64,000 nucleotides of DNA from Bdellovibrionales bacterium (GTDB lineage: Bacteria; Bdellovibrionota; UBA1018; CAIMNF01): positions 310,001 to 374,000 of the forward strand of contig CANNBJ010000003.1 of NCBI GenBank assembly GCA_947502835.1, read 5' to 3'. Positions 25,701-32,941 of this stretch are shown here, in pieces. Position numbers and translations under genes: made by a program. Positions within the stretch are counted from its first letter, which is position 1; each line of letters begins with the position of its first letter. The notes below the pieces were generated by a model. It was given only the letters and a program-made list of their open reading frames with translations, had not been told where the DNA came from and searched no databases.

Positions 25701-25918
25701 GTGGAAAGTTCGTCCTCGATGGGTTTTGAGACCAGCGTCTCGATCTCGGAGGGGCCGGCTCCCTGATAGCTTGTGCTCACGAATACAACGGGGAAGTTCA
25801 CCTCAGGAAAGAGGTCGACCCCGAGTTTCGTGATACTGAACATCCCGACTGCCAGCATGAGCAGCACGATGCAGGTGATGAAGGTCGGGCGCTTTACGGA
25901 AAGATCTGCGAGTGTCAT
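22793..25918 (-). CDS. RND-family multidrug efflux pump (HAE1/AcrB-like)
   Basis: Proton-driven inner-membrane exporter of 1041 residues with the duplicated RND architecture: N-terminal TM helix, two large periplasmic loops and two six-helix bundles. The proton-relay residues are present: GLLIDDAIVVRENIFRH (paired Asp in TM4) and GVAVKNSILLVDYAN (Lys in TM10). The start MTLADLSVKRPTF is the normal form for this family. It lies 15 bases downstream of a TolC-family gene. No membrane fusion (adaptor) protein gene is adjacent, which is unusual for a three-part efflux system. The substrate is unknown; the divergent TetR regulator is the likely controller. Confidence 0.93.
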   Translation of the reverse strand: MTLADLSVKRPTFITCIVLLMLAVGMFSITKLGVDLFPEVNFPVVFVSTSYQGAGPSEIETLVSKPIEDELSTLQGVKRLSSVSQEGVSQVIAEFTLETDIKFAEQQVRDRVGAVKFLLPKDVKEPVIRRLDPSDQPIVILSLSSKEKLSEAELYDIANEKIRSKIEQIDQVGQVYSLGARKRQIKIAFDAKKLKSRELSLTSLNQRLSTSGENIPAGKNEDLKQESVVRTLGQFESLDSIRNTLINFFGGERSLRVKDLASVEDSLEDEKSRTFINGQRSLFLYVFKQSGANTVAVVDNVLKRVKALEPELKLMKGAPELNVVRDGSVYIKANVTDMKESITIGILLAVIVVFLFLQNARSTLITALALPNSLLGAFLLMWASGYTINLMTLLALSLSVGLLIDDAIVVRENIFRHIEMGKKPIQAALEGTKEVTQAVVATTLTVIAVFGPVAFLKGVVGQFFKQFGFVICFAMLISLFDALTIAPMLSAYFASKKGHEKGFFERLFAPILSRFEKGQVWLEEYYETLLGSVTRKPMKALLISVAIFFLCMFTGKFVPKTFLPPQDAGEFSVDFDLPPGTSLEATSELGLKLDSVIRANSEVDLAALSVGSRNAESNVGTFYVHLTPSKSRKLNTSQVKEKIREQMKEYAYANPKVKDYDAVGGGQRPFNLNVVSPDQESLEAYTMKLLEHLKKNEPGLKDIDINFRPGKPEVQLAMNPSRASELGVTPASLGYEMRALIEGNDVAKFRTGGVEYDVRTRLKEDQRNLKAGYQTYYVPNLNNNLVKLSDVASKIEKTGPSKVNRQDRSRYIQIQADITPGYGMGNVMGNIDTLLASDPELKLPVGFRYAYVGQAENFKELGESMITALFFGVLFIFLVLASLYESFVTPLTIMLALPLAFCGSLVALAITQESLNIFSMIGVIMLLGVAVKNSILLVDYANHLIREGMDRSSAMIKAGKTRLRPILMTSVALIAGTIPIALGLNEASRQRTSMGIAIIGGLVSSTLLTLVVVPAAFSFVDRFRIWSNRTVKSVFGVAEAE

Positions 25919-25933
25919 GGATGGGCCTTTTCT

Positions 25934-27346
25934 TTATTCTGTATAGGTTTTCAGTTGTGAATGGGTTGCAAGAATTTCGCGCTCTACACGGAGGCGTGCA
26001 ATGAGGGCTTGCGCATAATCCTGTTCGAAGGTCAGCACCTGGTAGGTCGTCGTGCGACCGAGGTTGAACCGGTACTTTTCGTATTCGAGCTTTTCCTTTT
26101 GGAGAGTGACGAGTTCGTCTGCCATCTTGAGGCGGGACTGAGCCTCGCCCAGGCGTTGTTCAAGATCTTGGAAGGCTTGGGCGCTTTCCAGGGTCTTTTG
26201 ACGGGTGGTGGACTCCGCCGCAAGTTGTTGTTTTACGCGACCTCCCCGGATCTCAGCGGTTTCAAGAAAGTAGAGTGGCATCGAGAACTTGAGGCCGAGC
26301 ACATAGTAGGGGTTCTGGGTACTCAGTGAGTTTGCAAGGGCAGGCGAGAGAAACCGATCCACCCCGTTGAATGCGGCGGTCGCAAATACATTCAAATCCG
26401 GCTGCGCTTTCTGGAGGGCAAGCTCATTGTTCGCGCGAACGAGGCGCTCGTTTTGTTCGGCAGCCTTGATGTCATCTGAAACCGGAGCCCGTTTGGGAGC
26501 CTTCAAATTCTGGATCAGGTCGGTGCCCGCAAGGGTGATCTCCTCGCCAACCGCGTCTTGTTCAAGGTTCCGGAATTGGTTGAAGGAGAGTCTCGCGGCC
26601 CGCTGTTCCTCAAGTGCGGTTTGCAGGGAAATCGCCCGCGCCTGGTAGCTGGCCTTCGATTGCAGCATGTCGATCCGGTCGGTCAGGTGGTTTGCCACGC
26701 GACGGGTGGTCCAATCGAGGATCCTCTTTGCGCGATCGAGGAGTTCTTTTTCAAGCTTTACCGACTCATTTGCAATCGCAAGCCGGAAGTACGCGTTTTC
26801 AGCTTGGGCAAGGGTCTGCTTCAGCTTGAAGCTCTCGCCATAGTGGGCGGCGAGAGAGGATGCCTCGGCCACGGCCTCGGTGGCACGGGTCTCTTTTCCA
26901 AAAAAATTTCTCCAGAGACTTTGATTGAGATCAAGTTGGGTCTGTCCCGAGGTGTAGGCGTTGACTCCATTGGGGAAGATGATGGCCGGCAAATTGGTTG
27001 TGTTGTTGTTGAAGAGTGTATAGCTCAGTTTTGCGGCCAAACCGAAGTCGAATTGCTTTTCGAATCCAAGATTGAAGTTCTCGGAATTGGTTCTTCCCCC
27101 GAAGAAGGCATTAGGAAACTGCCTGCGATCGTAGGTGTAGGTCGCATTGAGAAAAAATTTGGGCATGTAGAGGAGATCGGATTCCTTTGAGGTCGACTTC
27201 GAGCCCTCGATGAGGTTTGTGCTCGATTGGACTGCGGGGGATTGGGATTTCACCTGCTCGAGGTATCCCTGAAGCGAAAGGGGAGCAGCATGGGCACGGA
27301 AGGTCCCGAAAACCAGAAGCAGGCCATAAAGGGATGGATTTTTCAT
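25934..27346 (-). CDS. TolC-family outer-membrane efflux protein
   Basis: Outer-membrane channel component of about 470 residues with a signal peptide (MKNPSLYGLLLVFGTFRAHA) and the duplicated helix-strand repeats of the OEP family, each with long coiled helices (for example NAYFRLAIANESVKLEKELLDRA and YEKYRFNLGRTTTYQVLTFEQDYAQA). The C-terminal repeat RFNLGRTTTYQVL is the classical OEP signature. The ATG at 27346 is preferred to the GTG two codons upstream. It is followed by the RND gene, so the two form an operon. The TetR gene is divergent with its start about 47 bases away. Confidence 0.9.
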   Translation of the reverse strand: MKNPSLYGLLLVFGTFRAHAAPLSLQGYLEQVKSQSPAVQSSTNLIEGSKSTSKESDLLYMPKFFLNATYTYDRRQFPNAFFGGRTNSENFNLGFEKQFDFGLAAKLSYTLFNNNTTNLPAIIFPNGVNAYTSGQTQLDLNQSLWRNFFGKETRATEAVAEASSLAAHYGESFKLKQTLAQAENAYFRLAIANESVKLEKELLDRAKRILDWTTRRVANHLTDRIDMLQSKASYQARAISLQTALEEQRAARLSFNQFRNLEQDAVGEEITLAGTDLIQNLKAPKRAPVSDDIKAAEQNERLVRANNELALQKAQPDLNVFATAAFNGVDRFLSPALANSLSTQNPYYVLGLKFSMPLYFLETAEIRGGRVKQQLAAESTTRQKTLESAQAFQDLEQRLGEAQSRLKMADELVTLQKEKLEYEKYRFNLGRTTTYQVLTFEQDYAQALIARLRVEREILATHSQLKTYTE

Positions 27347-27393
27347 TTGCACTCATGGATAAAACACAGGTAAGTAAGTGGTCAATTACATTT

Positions 27394-28068
27394 ATGGTAT
27401 TTTGCAAAAGAAATCGGAGAGCTACGGAATCAGCGCTGAAAACCTCGGCTGCCCGTCTCTTTTCAAAGAAGGGCTTTGAGGGCACCCGGACGCTTGAGAT
27501 CGCAAAGGATGCCGGGGTGAATGAGGCACTCATTGCCCGCTACTTTGGAGGCAAGGAGGGACTGCTTCTTTCCATTCTGAAAGAAGATGACCTGGGCTCC
27601 TCCTTTGTCGAGAGTGGATCGTTCCAAACCTCTGCTGATGAACTTCCTTCGCCCGGATCTGGACTCAGTCTCGGGGAGGCGCTCTTGGTGTTTTTTCGCG
27701 CAGGCGAGGCCCGTGTGCGCGAGCGGGAGCAATTCATGCGAATCGCCCTTTCGAGGTCACTTGTCGATGAGGAAACCGCGCGCGTGGTTCGCGAGAAGCT
27801 GATCGACCGGTTCAGGTTCAGGCTCGAAGAGTCACTGCGTGGCTATCTGGTTCGTTCAGGACTTTCCAAAGAAGAGTCCGAGGCGCTCTCAATGTTGCTT
27901 GCGGCCTCCAACCATACCTTCAATTTTCTTTGCAAGAGGGTTCATCAGATGGACGCGAGCAAGGCTGATCTTGCACTCTCGCTTCTTGCTCAGTCGGTGG
28001 AGGCTTTTTTGGTTTCCCGTACGGCCTTGATGGGAACGGCCACCAGGTCATCCACCATGAATGCCTGA
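27394..28068 (+). CDS. TetR-family transcriptional regulator
   Basis: TetR-type repressor of about 224 residues. The N-terminal helix-turn-helix region reads SAARLFSKKGFEGTRTLEIAKDAGVNEALIARYFGGKEGLL, and the C-terminal ligand domain is all-helical. The ORF extends far upstream as a shadow across the TolC gene start; ATGs at 27355 and 27394 are both plausible and I use 27394, which leaves a short promoter region. Its divergent position relative to the TolC-RND operon points to control of that operon. Its 3' end overlaps the 3' end of the convergent trmO gene by 79 bases. Confidence 0.85.
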   Translation: MVFCKRNRRATESALKTSAARLFSKKGFEGTRTLEIAKDAGVNEALIARYFGGKEGLLLSILKEDDLGSSFVESGSFQTSADELPSPGSGLSLGEALLVFFRAGEARVREREQFMRIALSRSLVDEETARVVREKLIDRFRFRLEESLRGYLVRSGLSKEESEALSMLLAASNHTFNFLCKRVHQMDASKADLALSLLAQSVEAFLVSRTALMGTATRSSTMNA

Positions 28069-28784
28069 TTTTCGATATGCCAATGGACATCGTGATTCCG
28101 AACGAGGAGTCCGAAGTCCTTTCCTTGCGAATGTTCGGCATCCGGGGGTAGCTCCCGACGCTGGAAGCCGGGCCTGGGATCAATGGTCAGGAGTTGTTCG
28201 ATCAGCGCACGAAGACCTTGCTCTCCGCTTGCTTCGAATCGGTTGATCTTCTCTTCCGCAACCCGTGAAAAGATCACGGGTGTTTTTTTGATTTCCTCAT
28301 GGGCCCAGCCCGGATTCGCCTGTGGAATGGAATCGGCGTAAGGGATGTAGGGCTTCACGTCCAGGATCGGCGTGCCATCGAGCAAGTCAACTCCACGCAC
28401 GAGGATTTCGGGACCGCCTTTTGCCAACAGGTCGATCGACTCGATCTCGCAAACCGACATTCCGATCGGATTCGGACGGTGGGGCGATCGCGAGGCGAGG
28501 ACTCCCATTTTTTCCTTTCCGCCGAGCCTGGGAGGGCGGATGGTTGGTTTCCACTTGTTTCCGCCATGGTCATGAAACACAAAAACAATCCAAAGATGGC
28601 TGAATTGTTCCATGCCCTTCAGAGCATGTTGAAAGTCGGGATCATTCCGGAATTTGATGAGTCCCTTCGCTTCGGGTACGAGTCCGGGCTGCCTTGGGAT
28701 TCCAAAACGCTGGGTGAAGGCAGTCCGAATGACGGCGATGGAGTCGAATTGAAAAGAAGAGATGGGATCGGATTTTCGTGACAT
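27990..28784 (-). CDS. trmO: TrmO-type tRNA m6t6A37 methyltransferase
   Basis: SAM-dependent TrmO (formerly TsaA/YaeB) that methylates t6A37 of tRNA-Thr to m6t6A. Family motifs are GIPRQPGLVPEAKGLIKF near the start, FSHLWIVFVFH, and MGVLASRSPHRPNPIGMSVC, the most diagnostic stretch of this family, followed by ILDVKPYIPYAD. The C-terminal extension (from about residue 185) resembles the extra domain of longer members. It is the last gene of an ileS-SDR-trmO minus-strand operon with gaps of 3 and 5 bases. The 3' end runs 79 bases into the convergent TetR gene. Confidence 0.92.
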   Translation of the reverse strand: MSRKSDPISSFQFDSIAVIRTAFTQRFGIPRQPGLVPEAKGLIKFRNDPDFQHALKGMEQFSHLWIVFVFHDHGGNKWKPTIRPPRLGGKEKMGVLASRSPHRPNPIGMSVCEIESIDLLAKGGPEILVRGVDLLDGTPILDVKPYIPYADSIPQANPGWAHEEIKKTPVIFSRVAEEKINRFEASGEQGLRALIEQLLTIDPRPGFQRRELPPDAEHSQGKDFGLLVRNHDVHWHIENQAFMVDDLVAVPIKAVRETKKASTD

Positions 28785-28789
28785 GGTCT

Positions 28790-29638
28790 TCAGCGAAACT
28801 CCGGGAAGTCGGTTTCAAGAATTGTTTCTTCCCAAGCATCTATTTCGGACTCGTATTGCGAGAGTTTGTTCCGAATCCGTTGTAGGGCGATTTTCCCCAT
28901 CGGAAGCCGGAGGGGCGGATTCGGATGATCCGCAAGGGCAATCATGGCTCGGGCCGCTTGAGCCGGATCTCCTGGCTGCTGCCCCCCGATGGTTTCATAG
29001 TATTTCCGGGTTTGGGAGAGGGCTGACTCATACTCAGGGAGGTAGGGGGCGACTTTCAGGGAGCGATTCGCAAAGTCGGTCCGGAATGCCCCCGGTTCGA
29101 TCAGCGTGACCTTGATTCCGAATGGTGCAAGCTCACCTGCGAGCGCCTCTGAAAGACCTTCGACCGCAAATTTGGTCGAGTTGTAGATGCTGGCACCCGG
29201 GGTCCCGACCATTCCGGCAACAGAGGAAAGATTGATGATGTGGCCTGATTTACGGGTCCGAAAGACAGGAAGGATGGCACGCGTGACTTCCATCAATCCG
29301 AAAACGTTTGTCTCGTAGATTGCCCGTACTCCGTCCATCGAGATTTCTTCGAGCGCGCCCACGTATCCGTAGCCCGCATTGTTCACGAGAACATCGATCT
29401 CTCCCGCACAGCGTTCAATCGCATCCTTCGCAACGGCGCGGACCAAGGAGTGATCCGTGACGTCAAGAGCATAGGTCAGGAGCTGATCCGGGTTCCGTGA
29501 TTTTTCATGAAGCCCGAGAATGGAATCAAGATTCCTGGCAGTTGCGATCACCCGATCCCCGCGGGCCAGGAGTTGCTCGGCAAGGATCCGGCCGAAGCCA
29601 GTGGAACAGCCGGTGATGAACCATGTCTTTTGTTTCAT
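28790..29638 (-). CDS. Short-chain dehydrogenase/reductase
   Basis: Classical SDR of 282 residues with TGCSTGFGR for cofactor binding, the structural NAG in VLVNNAGYGYVG, the catalytic Ser in INLSSVAG and the YxxxK pair in YNSTKFAVEG. The pattern matches the large group of NADP-preferring oxidoreductases whose substrates are mostly untested. It sits between ileS and trmO with almost no spacing, so it is co-transcribed with two tRNA-related genes, but nothing in the sequence connects it to tRNA chemistry. Confidence 0.9.
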   Translation of the reverse strand: MKQKTWFITGCSTGFGRILAEQLLARGDRVIATARNLDSILGLHEKSRNPDQLLTYALDVTDHSLVRAVAKDAIERCAGEIDVLVNNAGYGYVGALEEISMDGVRAIYETNVFGLMEVTRAILPVFRTRKSGHIINLSSVAGMVGTPGASIYNSTKFAVEGLSEALAGELAPFGIKVTLIEPGAFRTDFANRSLKVAPYLPEYESALSQTRKYYETIGGQQPGDPAQAARAMIALADHPNPPLRLPMGKIALQRIRNKLSQYESEIDAWEETILETDFPEFR

Positions 29639-29641
29639 GGG

Positions 29642-32600
29642 TCAACCCGTAACGGAAAGCCCGACACCAATCGGACCTTCCTCGACGTCGGTTGCGACCT
29701 CCACATGAGTGCCGCGAAGCCCCTCTTTTGAGGTGACATAGGTGAGCTTCTCGCAAAGGGTCTCGGCCTTTAGAGTCTCTTCGTGGATTCTTGCGGCTTC
29801 CAGGAGTTTGCCCTCCAGAAACAGGCAGAGTTCGATCCGTGCATCCATCTTGAGGTCGGCATTTTTACGGGCCGCCTGGATTTTCCTCATCACCTCGCGC
29901 GAAAGGCCTTCCAGAATCTGCTCCTCGCTGAGGCTCGGATCCACTTCGATGGAGACCTGCTGATGGGCTGCGATGGTTGGTTTGTCACCGAGGCTGGTCC
30001 GCTTGATCTCGACATCCGCAATCGTGATGGCCTCACCTTCGATCGTGATGCTCGATCCGTTCTCGAGGGACTCGAGATCGGAGAGGGAAAGCTTGTCGAT
30101 GCCGGCCGCGATGATCTTCATCTTTTGGCCTACTCGCTTTCCGAGCACCGGAAAGTTCGCTTTTGCTTTGACCTGAACGTAATCCTCTTCCTTTGTGACA
30201 TACTCAAAGGCGCGGATGTTGAGCTCGTCCTGAAAATACCACTCGAGTTTTTTCAGATCCGAGAGCGCCTTTGGATCGCGATGGATGATCTTCATCAACT
30301 TCAGTGGAATCTTCGCCTTGATTTTGATCTTCTCACGAAGATTTCGCCCCATCATGACAAGGACGTCCATCCTCGCCACGGCGCGCTCGAGGTCCGGTCG
30401 GATCAGATTCTCGTCAGCGACCGGATAGTCCTCTAGGTGCACGCTTTCCTTGCGCTGGTTCGCAGAAAGGGCTTTCGAGAGGTTCAGGTAGGTCTCTTCG
30501 CTCAAAAAGGGCGCAAACGGCGCCATGAGTTTTGAAAGACTGGTCAGCACATGAAAGAGCGTTTCGTAGGCGAACCGCTTGTCCTCGGGCATGCCTGATT
30601 TCCAGAAGTGGGGACGATTGAAGCGGATGTAGGTGTTGGTCAGTGCTTCGATGAAGTCCAGAAGCTCCGGCACCACATTGTACAAGCGGTAGGCCTCCAT
30701 TTCGCGATTGGTCTTCGAAGTCAGCGAATTCAACTTCGAGAGAATCCACTGATCGAGCAGGTTGGGTGAGTTCTTGAAGTCACCCTTCGGAGTGAAGCCG
30801 TCAATCGTTCCGTAACTCGTGAAGAAGGAATAGGCGTTCCACCAGCGAAGGAGGATCCGGCGGGTGATCTCGCGCACGCCCTTTTCGGAAAACCGCAACT
30901 CTTCGGCTTTTACCGCAGGGGAGTCAATCAAGTAAAGCCTGAGTGCATCTGCGCCGTGCTCGTTCAGGACGTGCATGGGGTCTGGATAGTTTTTCAGGCT
31001 CTTTGACATTTTCTTCCCGTCCTCGGCAAGAAGAAGTCCGTTCACGATGACGTTCTTGAAGGGGGCGCGCCCGAAAAGTCCGGCACCGATCACCATCAGT
31101 GTGTAGAACCAGCCACGTGTCTGGTCGAGGCCCTCTGCGATGAAATCTGCAGGGAAATTCTTCTCGAAGTCATCGGCATGTTGAAATGGATATCCCCACT
31201 GGGCATAGGGCATGGAACCTGATTCAAACCAGCAATCGAGCACTTCGTCGATCCGGCGCAAAGGTGACTTTCCGGTGGGCGAGGGGATCGTGATCTCATC
31301 GACGAACTCCTTGTGGAGATCCGCCACCTTCATTCCGGAGAGCTTTTCGAGTTCATCGCGTGAACCCACGCAAATGATTTCGCCTTCCTTGTTCTTCCAG
31401 ATCGGGAGCGGAGTGCCCCAGAAGCGACTTCTGGAAATCGACCAATCCCGCGCGTTTTCAAGCCAATTTCCAAACCGGCCATCGCGGAGATTTTCCGGAA
31501 TCCAAGCGGTGGTTTTGTTCGCGTTTACAATCTCGGTCTTGATCTTCTCGACCGCAACGTACCAGCTCGAAACCGCGCGATAGATGAGCGGTGTTCCCGA
31601 TCGGTAACAGTAGGGGTAGGAGTGGACGAGGGTGTCTTGCTTGTAGAGTCTGCCGTCGGCCTTCAGGCGCGCGATGATGTCCTTGTCGGCATCCTTCACC
31701 TTCCTGCCCTTGAAGTCGGTGACGGACGCAGTGAAAAGTCCGTCATCATCCACCGGGTTCACGACCGGAATTCCGGCGGCCTTGCATGCGTAGAAATCCT
31801 CTTCTCCGAACGCCGGAGCCATATGCACCACTCCGGTTCCGGAATCCGTGGTCACGTGGGCCGATTCGATGACCCGGAAAGCACCTTCGTTCTTTTTTGA
31901 TTCAAAATAGTTGAAAATCGGCGTGTAGGTCAGGTCAAGGAGGTCCCTGCCTTCCATGGTCTTCAGGATTTCGAAATCATCCGCAGGCTTTTTTGATAAC
32001 GCCGGAAGTCTTGCTTCTGCCAAAATGAAATGGTTTCCCGAGGATTTTTCACGAACCAGTACGTACGAAATTCCAGCACCCACTGCGAGCCCAAGGTTCG
32101 AGGGCAGAGTCCAGGGGGTGGTCGTCCAAGCCAGAATCGAGGTTCCCTCGGGCGCTCCGATTTTTTTCAGGCTCTCCGGAAGGAGTGGAAAGGTCACGGT
32201 GATCGCAGGATCCTGGACTTCGCGGTAATCCAGATTCGCTTCGAAGTTTGAAAGCGGGGTGGAGATTCCGGTCGAATACGGCACAACCTTCAATCCCTCG
32301 TAGATGAGCCCTTTTTTGAACAGGCTTTGAAATACCCACCACACACTCTGCATGAACTCGGGCTGCATGGTGAAATAGGCGTTTTCCATGTCCACCCAGC
32401 GGCCAATCCGCTTTACGGTTTTTTTCCACTCGTTCGAGTACCGGTCGACGATCCCGCGGCAGGCGTTGTTGTAGTTTGCGACCCCGTAGTTCAAGATATC
32501 CTGCCTTGAGTGCAGGTTCAGGGTCTTGTTGATTTCAAACTCCACGGGAACTCCGTGGCAATCCCATCCAAAGCGTCTTTGGACCCGATACCCGCGCATG

Positions 32601-32845
32601 GTCCAGTAGCGAGGGACGATATCCTTCAAGGTCCCCGCAAGAAGATGGCCGTAGTGGGGGAGCCCTGTGGCAAAAGGGGGCCCGTCATAAAAGCTGAAGG
32701 ACTTGGCGCCCGCTTTCTCAGTCATTGATTTTTCGAAAATCCGACCCTCATCCCAGTTCCTCAGGAGCTTTTCCTCGAGGCCCGGAAAATTCACCTCGGG
32801 CTTAACGGCATGGAAGCTGTTTTTTTGGGGGTCTGCTGCTGTCAT
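29642..32845 (-). CDS. ileS: Isoleucyl-tRNA synthetase
   Basis: Class Ia synthetase of about 1067 residues that charges tRNA-Ile and edits valine. The HIGH-type motif is in PPFATGLPHYGHLLAG and the KMSKS loop in DGKKMSKSLKNYPDP. A CP1 editing domain lies between them, and a long C-terminal anticodon-binding region follows. Length and motifs (GWDCHGVPVEFEINK, ISRSRFWGTPLPIW) match the longer IleRS type also found in eukaryotes and some bacteria. That type is often associated with mupirocin insensitivity, which is only an inference here. The ATG at 32845 replaces a longer ORF start that overlaps the ftsK upstream region. It leads the ileS-SDR-trmO operon. Confidence 0.95.
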   Translation of the reverse strand: MTAADPQKNSFHAVKPEVNFPGLEEKLLRNWDEGRIFEKSMTEKAGAKSFSFYDGPPFATGLPHYGHLLAGTLKDIVPRYWTMRGYRVQRRFGWDCHGVPVEFEINKTLNLHSRQDILNYGVANYNNACRGIVDRYSNEWKKTVKRIGRWVDMENAYFTMQPEFMQSVWWVFQSLFKKGLIYEGLKVVPYSTGISTPLSNFEANLDYREVQDPAITVTFPLLPESLKKIGAPEGTSILAWTTTPWTLPSNLGLAVGAGISYVLVREKSSGNHFILAEARLPALSKKPADDFEILKTMEGRDLLDLTYTPIFNYFESKKNEGAFRVIESAHVTTDSGTGVVHMAPAFGEEDFYACKAAGIPVVNPVDDDGLFTASVTDFKGRKVKDADKDIIARLKADGRLYKQDTLVHSYPYCYRSGTPLIYRAVSSWYVAVEKIKTEIVNANKTTAWIPENLRDGRFGNWLENARDWSISRSRFWGTPLPIWKNKEGEIICVGSRDELEKLSGMKVADLHKEFVDEITIPSPTGKSPLRRIDEVLDCWFESGSMPYAQWGYPFQHADDFEKNFPADFIAEGLDQTRGWFYTLMVIGAGLFGRAPFKNVIVNGLLLAEDGKKMSKSLKNYPDPMHVLNEHGADALRLYLIDSPAVKAEELRFSEKGVREITRRILLRWWNAYSFFTSYGTIDGFTPKGDFKNSPNLLDQWILSKLNSLTSKTNREMEAYRLYNVVPELLDFIEALTNTYIRFNRPHFWKSGMPEDKRFAYETLFHVLTSLSKLMAPFAPFLSEETYLNLSKALSANQRKESVHLEDYPVADENLIRPDLERAVARMDVLVMMGRNLREKIKIKAKIPLKLMKIIHRDPKALSDLKKLEWYFQDELNIRAFEYVTKEEDYVQVKAKANFPVLGKRVGQKMKIIAAGIDKLSLSDLESLENGSSITIEGEAITIADVEIKRTSLGDKPTIAAHQQVSIEVDPSLSEEQILEGLSREVMRKIQAARKNADLKMDARIELCLFLEGKLLEAARIHEETLKAETLCEKLTYVTSKEGLRGTHVEVATDVEEGPIGVGLSVTG

Positions 32846-32941
32846 AGGGCTTTGTTTTACCTGATGAAAGATGGCTTTCCTATCCCTAAAAAACACCGTA
32901 CAATTTTTCTAACGAACTTCGTTGAAACCAGGAGGGTAGAA

